A stretch of 64,000 nucleotides of DNA, from NCBI GenBank assembly GCA_018806985.1, contig JADANN010000174.1, forward strand, positions 3,934,501 through 3,998,500, in the 5' to 3' direction. Origin of the DNA: Angiostrongylus vasorum (taxonomy: Eukaryota > Nematoda > Chromadorea > Rhabditida > Metastrongylidae). The position numbers and the translations under genes are program-made. Shown in pieces: positions 1 to 13,100 of the stretch (the first letter of the stretch is position 1; every line of letters begins with the position of its first letter). The notes below the pieces were generated by a model. That model was not told the origin of the DNA. It saw nothing but the letters and a program-made list of their open reading frames with translations, and searched no databases.

Positions 1-560
1 ATTTCTTTTTTACTTTGTTTAGCATTTTGATGCCCACGTATAGCTTGGCTGGGTTCTGAACGTGGGGGCTGGGTATACTCACGGGGAGCTTGCCAGGCTC
101 TCCCACAGTGGACATAGAGCCTATTTGTTGGAGGCGGCTTCTAACTGCCTCCCTACATACTTTCCTGTTACTTGATTGCAGGCTTTTGGCCGAAATGACT
201 CGTAGAATACAGTCCGCATAAGCAAGAACACATCCACGCCCGCATGCATGAATATGCCTCGTAAATACAGAAACTATGTGCCAAATCGGCGCAGCAGAAA
301 CAGGGAGTCCATTCCCTGGATCCAACTGCGTCTCAGGAAAGCAAAATTCGCTTTTGGTCCGCGATTAACCCCTTGTCCGCCACCTGGAGACGCGCCACGT
401 GGCCTTGAGACTAACCGGCTCGAGATCCCTCAGATGAAGGGATCCGTGGGCTTTTTGGGCAAATGACAAGAATCGCAGTATGAATAGTATGGACCAATGC
501 CCAGATGTGACTCGTCATCTTGCCCCGTACCATGGACCATATGCGACTCTGATCAGCTGT
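1..560 (-). repeat. possible LINE-related or other interspersed repeat, unassigned
   Basis: This stretch lies beyond the last LAR exon I can place. It is less AT-rich than the introns and has an open frame at 248-466 (+) with no recognisable domain. The text resembles a mobile-element leader more than an intron, but this is an impression without a second copy in the window to compare. I looked on the minus strand for second fibronectin III domain exons and saw none. Low confidence. Confidence 0.25.
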
Positions 561-684
561 TCTTCCTCAGTGGAAGGCATGTAATAAACGGTGGGTTTTC
601 GAGAATTTGTTGATCGTGTGATTGCCGTTCAGATTTTCATCTTTCTGTTCGTGGGCGCAGTGAAGTCTCTGTCAATATGCTCTA

Positions 685-719
685 GGCTCTGAAGAAGGCG
701 ATACTGCCGAGACGTGAAC
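685..719 (+). ncRNA. hammerhead-ribozyme-like motif, PLE type, degraded
   Basis: The segment has the order GGCT, CTGAAGA, stem II GGC/GCC, then GAGACGTG. It matches the motif at 12182-12217 almost base for base over the first 26 positions. The CTGATGA core is changed to CTGAAGA and GAAA to GAGA, so cleavage activity is unlikely. It probably marks a truncated Penelope-like end in the intron or flank left of the last placed LAR exon. Confidence 0.45.
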
Positions 720-994
720 TTTACCGTGATAAACAATGAAGTAGCACCTCGTGTTTGCTCAACAAGCATATTGAGAATTATGAGCGTTATAGTCATATTC
801 TTGTCACAGATAAATTGCCAAGCTGAAAAGCTCATCATGGAAGTTTCATCAGTACTGAGATACGAGGAACGATATAATTTTCAATTTCCCTAGATGGAAA
901 ATGGCATCGCAAAACACAAGATTCACACAGCACAGGGTTTGCGATTTTCATGTCATTCTAATAAGTAGTGCTTATTTTATTCAACACCGTTTAC

Positions 995-1102
995 CTTTAA
1001 TGGAGGACTTCCTGGAACTGCAGGAGCTGTCTGAGCTTCTTTTGTTATGGAAGGTGGACCCTCACCGAATTCTCCCACGGTTACAATCGTGAATTCATAC
1101 AG
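995..1102 (-). CDS. ptp-3: LAR exon: end of FN3-1 and linker
   Basis: Acceptor ttttttag at 1103-1104 opens the exon with LYEFTIVTVGEFGEGPPS, the F and G strands of the first FN3 domain. The linker TAPAVPGSPPLK follows, then donor gtaaac. It is 108 bases, phase 0 at both ends, and joins the previous exon after EPFQ. I found no following exon between 994 and 1. Confidence 0.85.
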
Positions 1103-4100
1103 CTAAAAAATTTAAAGCATACATCAGTTCTTTAAGCAAAATCTAACGACTGCGAAATTTTAAGGATAAAATGTACCTGGAACGGTTCCAAATTGTCGAT
1201 GGTAGCACTCGTTACGTTGGGATCTACTCGAAATTTCTTTAGCACATTGGAGTCGCTATACCTGTAGATTACTAATAACGATGTCCAGAGATGAAAAAAT
1301 CCAGTTTTAGGAAAATGTTTCTAGGTAAATTTTTAAGACAACAGAAAACAAGTAAAATGACCGTGCAACCGATATTACGACACTGCAAACATACCCAGCG
1401 GATGCTTCGACTGCTCGAGGAAGAGACCTCAAAACTCCATGTTAGTTAAAAGATCACACGGAAAGCTTGAAATAGATGAAACGTTTCAAGGACATGCATG
1501 TCTTATCGACAAAGTTAATGAAAGTCCATGCGTTTAGAATTTACGAGCTCAGCCTTATGGAAAATCTGATCCAAAAGAAAACTGCGGTTGCCGAGAACTA
1601 CCGGGTGGGCAGTTGGCGCCTACGATTATGACGAATGGCTAATCATTCTAAAAAATCGCGACGATTACATGATTTTTTCTTATTTTTTATTTTTTCCGTA
1701 ACCCGTCTTCACGTCTACTCTGCGGATCCTAGCATTTCTCACCATTGATTTGCTTCTCTACATCCATTATCCACGAAGACCTTCCAACCTTTACGTGTGA
1801 TTTCGGCTACTGTTTGACGATTTTCATTTCATCTTGAATGCCGTAGAACGGTGGTCGAGTTGACTCTCTCTGGATTCCTGAGATAGCCAGGCTGGAGTGC
1901 TCCCAATTTGATTGCACAGAGCAATTTTTTTCCCGGACAAGTCCGGCACCAATTTCCTGACCCCAGAGTGATGAGAGGCTTGGTGAGCCCGGGACACAAT
2001 CGAACTAGTACCATGCTCGTGACGACCGAAACACTACCAGTGTGCTATCCGCCCTCTATTCTAAGGTTCACTCAAAAGAAGTTTTACGGAACAATTTCGG
2101 TTGCCAACTTTACACTCGCTTTTAATGAACCTTGGGATCTCAAGACTAATCCAGGAACATCAGCATGCAAAGCACTGAAAGGCGTTTCTCAAAGGGAAAG
2201 AAGCGAGTTTTGTTTACCATCCAGCTATATCAGACTTTATCTGGTTATTTGTTAATCGTTCGAGCCAGTACTTGATAAGCTATGAGTAGACGATTTGTAT
2301 TAATCCATTACATATCTTCCGAATATCGTAACCTCTTTGCTCTCGTTGTTCTTAAGCAAACGACAGGAAAAGAAAAATCATGATGATAAATTAGAAAGTT
2401 TATGACGCTTCTTATGTCTACACACGCATTAAAGACACGTACAAGTATAGACACATTGTCACACATGCATACACTCACAGGCATACACATTCAAACCGTA
2501 CAGAAATACACACGCACAATATCAGCCGCAGTTTCCTTTTGGAATTTGAAGGAAGCTAACTGAGGTCTCGAAGAATTTTTACAACCTTGAAAGATATCTG
2601 CTTAGCACGCCGAACTACACACACTGTTCTTCGAGGCTCTGATGAAGACGAAGAAGTCGAAACTTTAGTTGAATAAATCTTTTATCAACCTCTTGTTAGC
2701 TTAACAGTGCAAAAGGGAATTGGTTATTATTACCCAGGTTAAATAACGGTCGGTTTGAAAAACTATTCTTTGAATTCTTCATGTAAGTGGAAAGGATTTT
2801 TCTTTGCTGGACTTTTATTCTTATATAAATCGGTTATCTTGCTAAAGAAGGATCGACGACTAAAGAAAGGTATTTGTGAGGAAAATGAAGAAGTGACACA
2901 ATGATGAACAACGTACTTTTGCCGGTACTTGACTACATATTCTCTAGCTGGCTCGTTCAGAGTCGGTGCTTGCCATGTGAGGGTGACAGTGTCGCTGGTG
3001 ACCGAGGACACCTGGAAGTTCTGCGGCGGAGGCGGCAGTGCTAAACAACGGCAAGCTGTTTGTTTCGCCGTATGAATTCATTGTGAAATGATGCTTGAAA
3101 TTGATAAAGAATTTATAAAAAAAAGTCCGAAACACTGGAAAATTTTGTCGTAACGTTTTCATTCAACTGCTCTTAATCCAATATTTGTCATGTTAACAGA
3201 TGAGATAAATTTCATAGATTCCTCCTGAGATAATTTACGTTTTCTTCTTTCAGCGTAATTCCACAGCAGTCTAAGCTTTCTTGATTTTATAAAACCTGTC
3301 GCATCAGAATTTGATCACTTTTTTCTAACGAAAGTGATTTAAGAATGAATTATTTTAAAAGCTACGAGATACGGTGAAAGCGCGTGAGGCGAAGTGGTCG
3401 GAGGCTCCCTGCAACACACGTGGAATCGATCCCCGCGCCCATTTCCCACCAAGCCTTCCATCCATCTGGGGTCGGCAAATTGGTACCAGAATTGTCTGTG
3501 AGGATAGCAGCACTGGCTCGATACATCGGCAGGCCACCTTGAGTCATTGTAAAGGCCAGATATGCATTCAATCACCTCCAAGCGGTACTTAATAAAGTCG
3601 ATTGCATGGCGCATCCCTCAGGGACTGGTCAACTCCGAGAGCTTCATCCTTTTTTTTAAGAGATATCGTGCATGAACAAACAATAAAGAGAGAATGACAG
3701 GGCTTCATGTGTCTTTGGTGTTCATAACTTATTACAAAGCCTTTTCTAATTTTACACAAATAAAAAACCTCCAACACTTTTTTTATTTGTTGTTTCCGAC
3801 AAATTTCTACTATGAATGCATAAGAGATGTGGTGACAAGTAAACAATTAAACACAACCGGAAAAGTTGTAGTGGAAATCAGACAATCAACAAACGAATAA
3901 CTAGTTCAGTTTCTTAAACCCACTATCGATGAAGGAAAATGAGATTTAGAAACAGTCTGAATGTTAAGGCAATACCTTGCACATCAACAAGTGTGGTGGC
4001 TTCGATGTTGCCCAGCTTGCTAACAGCGATGCAAGTAAAGTTATCGGACTGCTCGACATTGGTCAGAGTGAGCACATTCTTCCCAATTGGTGCCATTGCC

Positions 4101-7100
4101 GGATCGTTCAGCACCACTACAACTTCTTCCTTTTTTTATCCCAAGCAACCGTAGAATGAAGAAATAATAAAGTAGACTAATGAATTAATAAGTAGTAGAT
4201 ATCGCAGTTTCTTGACAAGATAAACGGGATTGTCATAAATAATAGGTAAACGAATGAATAAATGAGTAACGTACCGTCGTCGCTCTTTTTCCAGAACACC
4301 CTTGGCATAGGAAATCCGACTGCAACACATGTCAAGTTCACACTGCCGCCGGCCCCAACACGGTAGACCTTCTCTAGTTTGTAGGAAAAATATGGTGGAA
4401 CCCGCCGAACTGAAATTGGATCGAGTAATGTAGGGTTTCTCAATGTTATCTTTGCTTGCTATCATTAACCGCAAATGTTTTCTAGTTCATGCTTTTGCTC
4501 TTACCCGATCACCATAGTTTGAGATCAATTTAGTAGCAACACCATACAACTTGGCTCAAGTCACAAACCGGTCTCGCTTGCATTGATGTGTGTCTCGATG
4601 CCAAAGAGATGTAAGGGCAGTGTGTGCCCCAAAAAAGGCGCTGACTGACCCCAAAGTCTGGTAAATCATCACTAACATCATCGTGAATTACGTGTGAGAC
4701 ATCTAAAATCAGTGGAATAATCAGTTCGGCTAGAAAAAGAGGAAGCAAAGGCGATGAACAGAGGGAATACTGGACGAATGTTCGAAATATCTGCGGAAAT
4801 TGAGCAATGTGAGAAATCCATTTTCTTCGCCTACATTGACGTACGTGCAGAATGACTTGTCTTGTTCTAAACGATGGCAGGAAACGAAAATGCTTAAGCC
4901 AGGAGATGAATGCCGTTTCTGTTGCATTAACACCGCGTTCAGTGCTCCTCCTGCTTCGATCTCCACGAACCATCAACGGATTGCTCCCGAGTGGACTTCC
5001 AAAACCGGTTCAAGAGCGTTGCGTTCGTGTACAACATCTGCCAATCCACGATCATTGCCATAATGTGATATCGTCGAGGAGAATAGAGTGTCGCTTGCGA
5101 TCCAGATGCGACAAGATGATCCTCGAGCCGTTATGTTCTGATGTGTGCGATGAATGCTAGAGGAACGACGAAGTGATAATTGCGATAGTGATAATCATAC
5201 GACAGTTTCCTTTCTGATGTGATAACATTCATTGTTCATACCGTATATTTTAGTAACAGAAAAAATCCAATGAAGCTGCTCAAGTTTGTCAATGTTGACC
5301 GTATTCATCCAATTATTCAATGGTAGCCGAGGAAACACACTTTGTCAGAAAAAGAAGGAAGTGCGTTTTAAGCAAACAACAAGAAATTCACTGATGCAAA
5401 AAATATTAAATAAGATCCCTTGAGTAGAAACACAGACGAAGAAGACCAAACGTAGAAGTTAATTCGCCATCACTATTAGTATAAAACCGCAGAAAAGTTG
5501 GTTAGTTGAACTCTCCAGTCGTTGACTTTAAACAAACGAGGTTGGTACATGGTTGGTAACACCAAAAGCGGCGATTAGCTCCAAGTTGAGCGCTCAGCTT
5601 CATGATGACAAGCTCCTTATCCTGTATCACTTGGGGAGAGGATAGTTGATAAAGCCGGTTAACGTCGCATTTGTTCTACACTCGAAAACACTTCCGTGCA
5701 TTGCAAAATTGCTAACAGTCATGCAAAACTTTTTTTCGACCACAAGGGTGCTGAGATGTAAGGAAAACGCGGAACCTCAGGTGGGTTCCTAACCTGTGAT
5801 CATCCTTACCGGCGTTCGCATGCTATCCACGACAACAACTGCTAGCTTCGCTTTGCTTTTTTCTCAATCACATTTTAACTCTGTAAGTGCTACCAGCAAT
5901 CAACAGGCAACGGAATGATCTGGTGAGCACAAAACAGCATTGAACCCGGTTAAGCTGACGCTGCGCACATCCCAGCTCCGTTGTGGTTGCAATTCACATC
6001 ATCCCATGCCATGAGAAAAAGAATAGGCAGCAAATAGAATTTAAAACTTTTTTTCAGCTTTTTCTGCCTATATTTAATAGATGAGCATGTCACGTTGCTC
6101 TCATCTGAGTGCTTATAGGGGTACATGGAACTGGTGAGAATCAGTCAGTCACCTGACGAATGACGAATGATCGCACTGCGACACATATCTCGAGCTCGAT
6201 AAATTATAAATTGGAGAAGTGAATTACTGACTAAATTCGGTTTATGCATTTACATGTTTGATATCAAAGCCTCAAATGGTTTTCACATGGAAGGTGGCAG
6301 TTAGATGGGAAGCTTGTGGATATTGATAGGAAATGTGTTCTGACAATTTCCGGCAGAACCAATGCTGCGAAGCTCTGCAAAAGTGCTAAATAATTATATT
6401 ACGCTGCCAATGGTTAAAAAAGCTCAGAAAAGCCACTTAGCACAGCTCTTTTTATTCCTGGTAACTCAAAAACTCTACGGTGATTTCCCTTCCAGTGGTC
6501 TTATTTAGCTGCTTTCCCGATATTTAGTGCTCATCTAGTGATTGACTTCCCAATTACTTAAATGCTTGGCGATCACACGTCTGCGGGTTCTAGTCATTAT
6601 CCGATTTGCTCGCTGTATCAACTGTCATTCGTAAATAGGGTCAATTTCGTGTGTTGGCTCGACTGCGTTTCGAGGATCTGTTCTATACTCTTCTCGCTAG
6701 CACGTTGAATGGTAGCTGAGTGTTATTTCCACTAGAATTTCCGAGGTATTCGTGCTAGCGTATTCCTTCATCACAGAAATTTTTTAGGTTTCTATGGATG
6801 GGTGGCAAGTCTTAGAAATCTGCAGCAGAGCATAGCAACGATTCCCTTGGAAACAGCAGTCTCCGCAATTAATCAACCGACCAGCCGTGGGCGACGTAGG
6901 AGGCCGAGCTCTAGTTTCCAAATTAAGTGGCTAGCACTGCTGCCAAACTGTCATGAATTTATTATACTGCTCTTACTACGCCAACTGGTTACAAGGATCT
7001 ATAAGGTGGACTTACATGTAGATGGTCTGAAATTTCTCAACTAACTATACATTGGTTTATTTCTGGCAATTCGCTATTCTGACGTTCATTTACGAGCAGT

Positions 7101-10100
7101 CGTAAATTTGGTAAAATTAAATTTCCTCGCAAATGTTGCGAAAGGCTGATGAGCATTGAGAAGAGCGAGCATTTAGGCACTCCAGGCTGAAAGATTTTCC
7201 AATCACCGATTTCTATTTCCTTCTTAATTTGAAGAATCTATTCACCAGTGGCAGTCCATTCTAAAAATCCATCCACCAGGCACATTCGAAGCGGGTTGTT
7301 CATGGACATGGGCCGCTTTGGTCTGCTTTGAGACAAACCTATCCTCGAGAAACCAAACAGTACTTTAGCTTTATCACACTATTCTTCGAAAAAGAAAAGA
7401 AGCTTATTGGCTTAAAGCATCAGTTGACACATAACTTCTTCACTCCATTAATATAAAACAGTTTCTCTTTTTTCATGAACTAGAGTAGACTGAGTAAATC
7501 ATCGCATTTCTTGCAAATGAGGATTGTGGAAAAACTTGAAAATCATGAAGAACCGACTACTGGGGAACGTTAAGTCGCTCTGAGTCCGAATATTGAAGAG
7601 TCGTTCGGTGGAGGACAAGAATTGACCTCAAACATACAAGTCTGTTGTCTTTCTCGTATAGAGCTAAACTTATTATACGGAAAGATATGGCGAACGAGCA
7701 AGCGCTCCTAGATATAAGAAGTGTCAGCTAGGTGGAGAAACAACGATAGGATATGCGGAGGATGCGATCACAGAAAACAATGAGTGGTTTTCTCTCCTCC
7801 GTGCATTAGACTCATAAGGGCCAGATGCGAGTTTGATGACGAATGGCTATGGGAATGACAGCAACAATAGGCAAAGTTCCGTCGTCTATCCTTTACAAAA
7901 ACCGGGTAAGAAATCTGTAAGCGAGGAGTCACCAAATCCACAGAGAATGTCATTCTCCACAAGTGTGTCAGATGACTTCTAAGGACATGAGGATAAGCAT
8001 TTTAACTAGCTAACGCCTAATAACGTCTCGTCGATGTCAAACACAAGGAACATCACAGGTGTTCGACATCTGTGAGATGGTAAAGTTTTTTGAAAGGTAT
8101 TTAAAGTGCTGCATTCCAACAAAAAATCTAGTTTAACATCAGAGAAATTCCCAAACCTGAACGCTTGGAGTGCGTAAATCGTTGGGAACCAACGAGTTAA
8201 TCGCATTCGCTGGCTTTCAAAAAAACAAAATGATGGAGATAAATGACTAAACCAACTTCCCCCTTTTGTCTAGTAATCTACACTGTTGAATAGACGATAT
8301 GCCTCTAGCAATTGAAAGTTCTTATCAATAGAAAAGGAGATAGACAGAACTCCCATAAACATTGAGAGAGGAAAATTATCTTTGACTACTGATCATTGGT
8401 TAAAAGAAATTTAAAAAGAAAATATGATGGTGCCGCGAAATGGGTGCTAGAAAGTGCTTGGATTGCGTGCGCATATGATACCAGCGGTGGTAAAACTCAC
8501 GACAAACAATCAGGCCTCAAGTGGGGATTTTGTGGCGATGGTATGTAGGAGAGGGGGCCCAATGAGGCCCACGACCCCACTATATCTCTTAATCCAATTC
8601 ACTATGCAACAGCTACTCCTGCAGTAATAATGAGCCACATGAATTTCCCTTCGTACAACAACAAAATCGCGGCTATTCCTACGAACCAATGTGGTCCGAG
8701 AGTAAATAATTGGAAACTGTGTACAAAATGTAGAAATATATACATAATTGTCTCTATGAAACACTGGCCATTCCAAGCGGGGTTCCAGTTATAGAAAATA
8801 ACCAAATTAAGAAAAAAATATCGCCACTCAAAAATGACTTAACTATCGAAAAGGGACAAATTTTTCAGACTTCAGCTCTCTTAGTCGCCACTACTGGCCT
8901 AAAAAATAGATGTGATTGCCTGAAGGAAAAATTAGCGCTGCCCTTTTTCAGGTTTACCGCGGACATTAAAACCAGAATAACTAATGTACTTTCATAGAGA
9001 AGAAGCCATCTCTGCATGAAGACTAGAAAGTGAGACAAAATCCAACATCCGACCTTTCACGTAGAGGTGAGCAGCTTTGGAGTGCACAACACCGTAGCTG
9101 TTCCGTGCCACGCACTCGTATTTCCCTTGGTCCTCCCTCTTTTGCCTGTTGGATCATCAGCGCTCCTAAAAATGCGGGTTATTTTTTAACATTTTCATGC
9201 ACTCCCTCTCACTGTGGAAATTGCGCTGGCAATTTATTAAAGCGTCCACATATTTGCGTATATACACAATAATATATACATACATTGCATTCTAAGTGAA
9301 TAGAGGGGCGGATAGCACAGTGGTAGTGATGCCCGTTATGACCAGCATGGTGCTAGTTCGATTGCATTCCTGGCCATCCAAGTCTCTCACTCCTCGGGAA
9401 GTTGGCACCGGACTTCTCTGAGAAAAAACCACTCTCTGCAATCCCATTGCAAACGCTCCAGCACAGCTATCTCAGGACTCCAGGGAGAATTGCTCGACCA
9501 GCATTCTACGACATTCAAGATGTAATGAAAATCCTCGAGCAGCAACCGAAGCCACACTCAGAGTTGGAAGACCTTTGCGGATCGAACTAGATGGATGCGA
9601 GAAACGAATTGTGAGAAGTGCTGGAATCGGCACAGTAGACGTTATGATGGGCCAAATAAAATAAAAATTCTGAGCAAATGGGCTGAATGCTGTCTTAACC
9701 GATTAGTCTTCGCATTTGAAAATGAACGTTTCAGTTGAATTTTTTAGATTTGCCAACGTTACCATAGCCTTTTCAGACATTCTAGAACAAAAGAGACGTT
9801 TTATGCTGTTTTACAAAAAATAAAAGAATGAGAGAGTGCAGAATTCATGAGCACAAAGCATTAGTAATTGAACGACGGTCCTGGTATAAGGGACAAAAGG
9901 CTTCACTGTAATAAGCAGATCTAACCTTTGAAGATATAGTCCCTAAAGAAAAATCTGGAAATAAATAATAAATAAAATGAAATAAAAATAAAAATTAAAA
10001 AAAATACCTGGATTTCCCATGGTGGAAACTGAATAACGTCCTTCCGCTCTAATGTCAACTGGTACTAAGTCTCGCAGCCATAACATCTTGGGTCTTGGAT

Positions 10101-13100
10101 CACCTCGAACCTAAACGTGTTAAACAAAGACTTGCAAAATAAATATTGCAAAGGTTTTTTTCACAGAAACATATCAATCGCATTTATTCTTCTATCATTT
10201 GAAGGTTTCAAAAAAACAGATCTCCTTCGTGTGAAGAGTCTCAAGACTGTTCCCAGGAACGACTTTCTATTAACCTCGGCATTGGAATATGAATGCGTCG
10301 TATTCTTGTTCAGCAATCGCGACGTTATTAAACAGCATACATTTACTTCCATAGAAAAACACAATGCAATACAACAGTAGCTGACGTTTCGGCAGTATCG
10401 CCTTCTTCACAGCCCGAAAGGGATACAATTTACTAGGCCAAGCGCTTCAATAACACTTCCAAAAAGGCGAAAAACTCTATGATAATTACATGATCAACAG
10501 CTTTCGCGTTGGTGTTTTAGTCTCCTGTGCAAGGATATTGACTTTTACTTCTAAAGCGTTTCCGCTATGCTTTTGTATCCTATGCGTGCCTAGTGGGGGT
10601 AATTTGTCTTAGTTTTCGTTTGCCATCGAGATGTTCTTTTATACGGATATACAAAGGCCTGCCCGTTTCGCCAATATATTCATCTCCCTCAATTATTACA
10701 AGAGATCAGGTATATCGTACCTGAACTCATGCAATCACCGTCCCTGCCGTAAGGGCAAATTACGCAATTTGTTGTTTCACATAGATGGTCATATAGTCAG
10801 TTACGAACTAACTGACGACGTAGAAGTAGGTGGTGGTATTTCAACTATCGCTAGCGATTCCTCTAGACCTGCCCTTCTCAAGCATCGTTTAATAGCAGCT
10901 ACGCTTAATTCATCGCTAGTAAAGGGCAACATAAACGGGACATTCTTTTGACTTTCTTTTGGGCAAGTGTTTCGCTTGGGCGCGTTGCCCTCCTTGTAAG
11001 CTTATCTCTTGCGGTAACTATTTCGTAGCCATTGGAGATGGCTATTTGCTGAGGCAAGTCGTGCGATTCTTCCTTTAGTTCGCTGGTTGTGCACACAGAG
11101 GTGGCTGTTCGAAACATGTTTCTCACAAGCGTTCTCTTTGTGTGTGAAGGGTGGGAAGAAAGGAAATGAACAAGGATGTTCTTGTTACTTGGCTTTCGGT
11201 ACCACCTTGTCATGTGACCACTACTTGATAGGTGTATTTGAACGTTTAAAAACGGAAGCAGTTTTTTCTCGGTTTCTCCCGGGTGAACTTAACGTACTCA
11301 GACTGCTCGTTCAATAATTCAAAGCATTTGTCCATCTCCTCCTGCGTAGAGAAGATGGCAAAACAATCACTTACATATCTGCAGTAGAGTAGTGGCCGGA
11401 GATCGAGAACAGGAGCTTCTATCCTAGACCTAAACACAATGGCAAGGGTTGGTGCCAGTCGCTGTCCCATAGCCAACCCCCTTATTTGCGCGAAATATTT
11501 CCCAGACCATCTGAAAATCGAACAATTTAGGCACTCCTTTAGGAGAGCCATTAGCTGCTGGATGGACAAGCCATGCATATTTATTCTTCCTTTATGTTCA
11601 ACAAGAAGTTCGAAGACGGCTTGCATTGCGGAGTCATTCGATACGTTGGTGTACAGCGCAGTAACGTCGAAGGACTCCATCACGTACGCGTTATTAGGAG
11701 ACGCGTTACGTAAACGTTCTAGGAACATTTGGGTGTTTGTGAGGTGAGCTGGAATATGGTTAAGCAATTGGGTAAGTATTAGGCTTAAAAGTACACAGCT
11801 GATGATGGGTCTAAATTGCTCGGTTTTCAGCGTAACCGCCTGTATGATCGTCTATGTGAAACAACAAATTGCGTAATTTGCCCTTACGGCAGGGGACGGT
11901 GATTGCATGAGTTCAGGTACGATATACCTGATCTCTTGTAATAATTGCGGAGATGAATATATTGGCGAAGATGGCAAACGAAAACTAAGACAAAGTACAC
12001 CACTAGGCACGCATAGGATACAAAAGCATAGCGGAGACGGTTTAGAAGTAAAAGTCAATAACCTTGCACAGGAGACTAAAACACCAACGCGAAAGCTGTT
12101 GATCATGTAATTACCATGGAGTTTTTCGCCTTTTTGTAAGTGTTATTGAAGCGTTTGGCCTAGTAAATTGAATCCCTTCCAGGCTCTGAAGAAGGCGATA
12201 CTGCCGAAACGTCAGCTACTGTTGTATTGTATTGTGTTTTTCTATGGAAGTAAATGTATGCTGTTTAGTAACCTCGCGATGCTGAACAAGAAAACGACGC
12301 AGTCTGACTCTTGGAATAAATACGTTGATCATTAACAAGTTATAGAAAAGCGGTTAGACGCCAGATAAGAACATGTACTTGAAAAATTTGATTCAGAAAA
12401 GAGACTTCACTTCTGTGTTGGTATCCTGCACGATTTAGGAGAAACCCTGCTATCAAGTGACTGAAAGGTATATAAATGGCGATTCGCATTACTTTTAACT
12501 AATATACCACGTTGCTCCCAACGGTTTGTCGTCTCGTCGTGGCTAGGAAGTTTTTCGGGTGCCGGGCTGCGATGCAGAGCGATGCAGAGCGGGGGATTCA
12601 TTCTCCTAGCAGGGTCTCCCAAGCTGAGAAGGAGTCCAGTGTTTGCAGTACCAGGATCCACCACCGTCCTGGTATCAAATTAGTCGCATAGTGGCAAATC
12701 TCCGTTGACGACCTGGAGCAGACTTTGGCCAGGGGTGACCTCGGGATTCCGGAGAACCATAATGGCTAAGCTAGCAAAACTCCGAAAAACAGAAATTTTG
12801 CTGGGGGCTCGCACAACCAGTGAAGACGGGCCATCTAAGCATCGAAGTAGTAATATACCTCGTTTCTACATTAGTAAATCCCGCAGAGTTACCACTAGGT
12901 AGCCTATCGTTATGAACCATAAAAGTAAAGTCGTGCAATAAACCTGATAGTCCCTTGTTCAACCGAAAACATAAAATAGGAGACGACGGAAATATGGATT
13001 AGCCAAAAAATACGCTTATATTATATTTCATTGTTTACATTTTGTTTCTGGAAAAAAGACGCATTGAGACAAAAATATCCGCCTTAATGAAAATAAGTTC

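Larger units (their letters stand above)
10285..12305 (-). mobile_element. Penelope-like element with inverted arms, inside a LAR intron
   Basis: A minus-strand reverse transcriptase core (about 10905-11767) is flanked by two inverted arms. The left arm (about 10285-10805) contains, in the RT orientation, the GIY-YIG endonuclease end and a hammerhead-like motif. The right arm (about 11830-12305) is the same sequence in the opposite orientation, with roughly 40 bases lost around GGCGAA|GATGG. Such complex arrangements of partial copies and inverted terminal repeats are known for Penelope-like elements. Frameshifts in RT and left-arm endonuclease show a dead copy. The RT orientation is the same as LAR transcription, within the 4.4-kb intron between 14496 and 10110. 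Confidence 0.85.

Noticed and set aside
629..838. 69-codon minus-strand ORF as the next LAR exon
   Set aside because: No FN3 residues; part of it is the reverse of a hammerhead-like repeat end.
3339..3614. Overlapping minus-strand ORFs sharing text with ORFs at 20.4, 34.9, 57.4, 61.5 and 63.5 kb
   Set aside because: The similarity could look like a protein family but is the reverse or forward reading of SINE-1.
4530..4976. 148-codon minus-strand ORF in the LAR intron
   Set aside because: No domain, and it lies between two phase-matched LAR exons that join without it.
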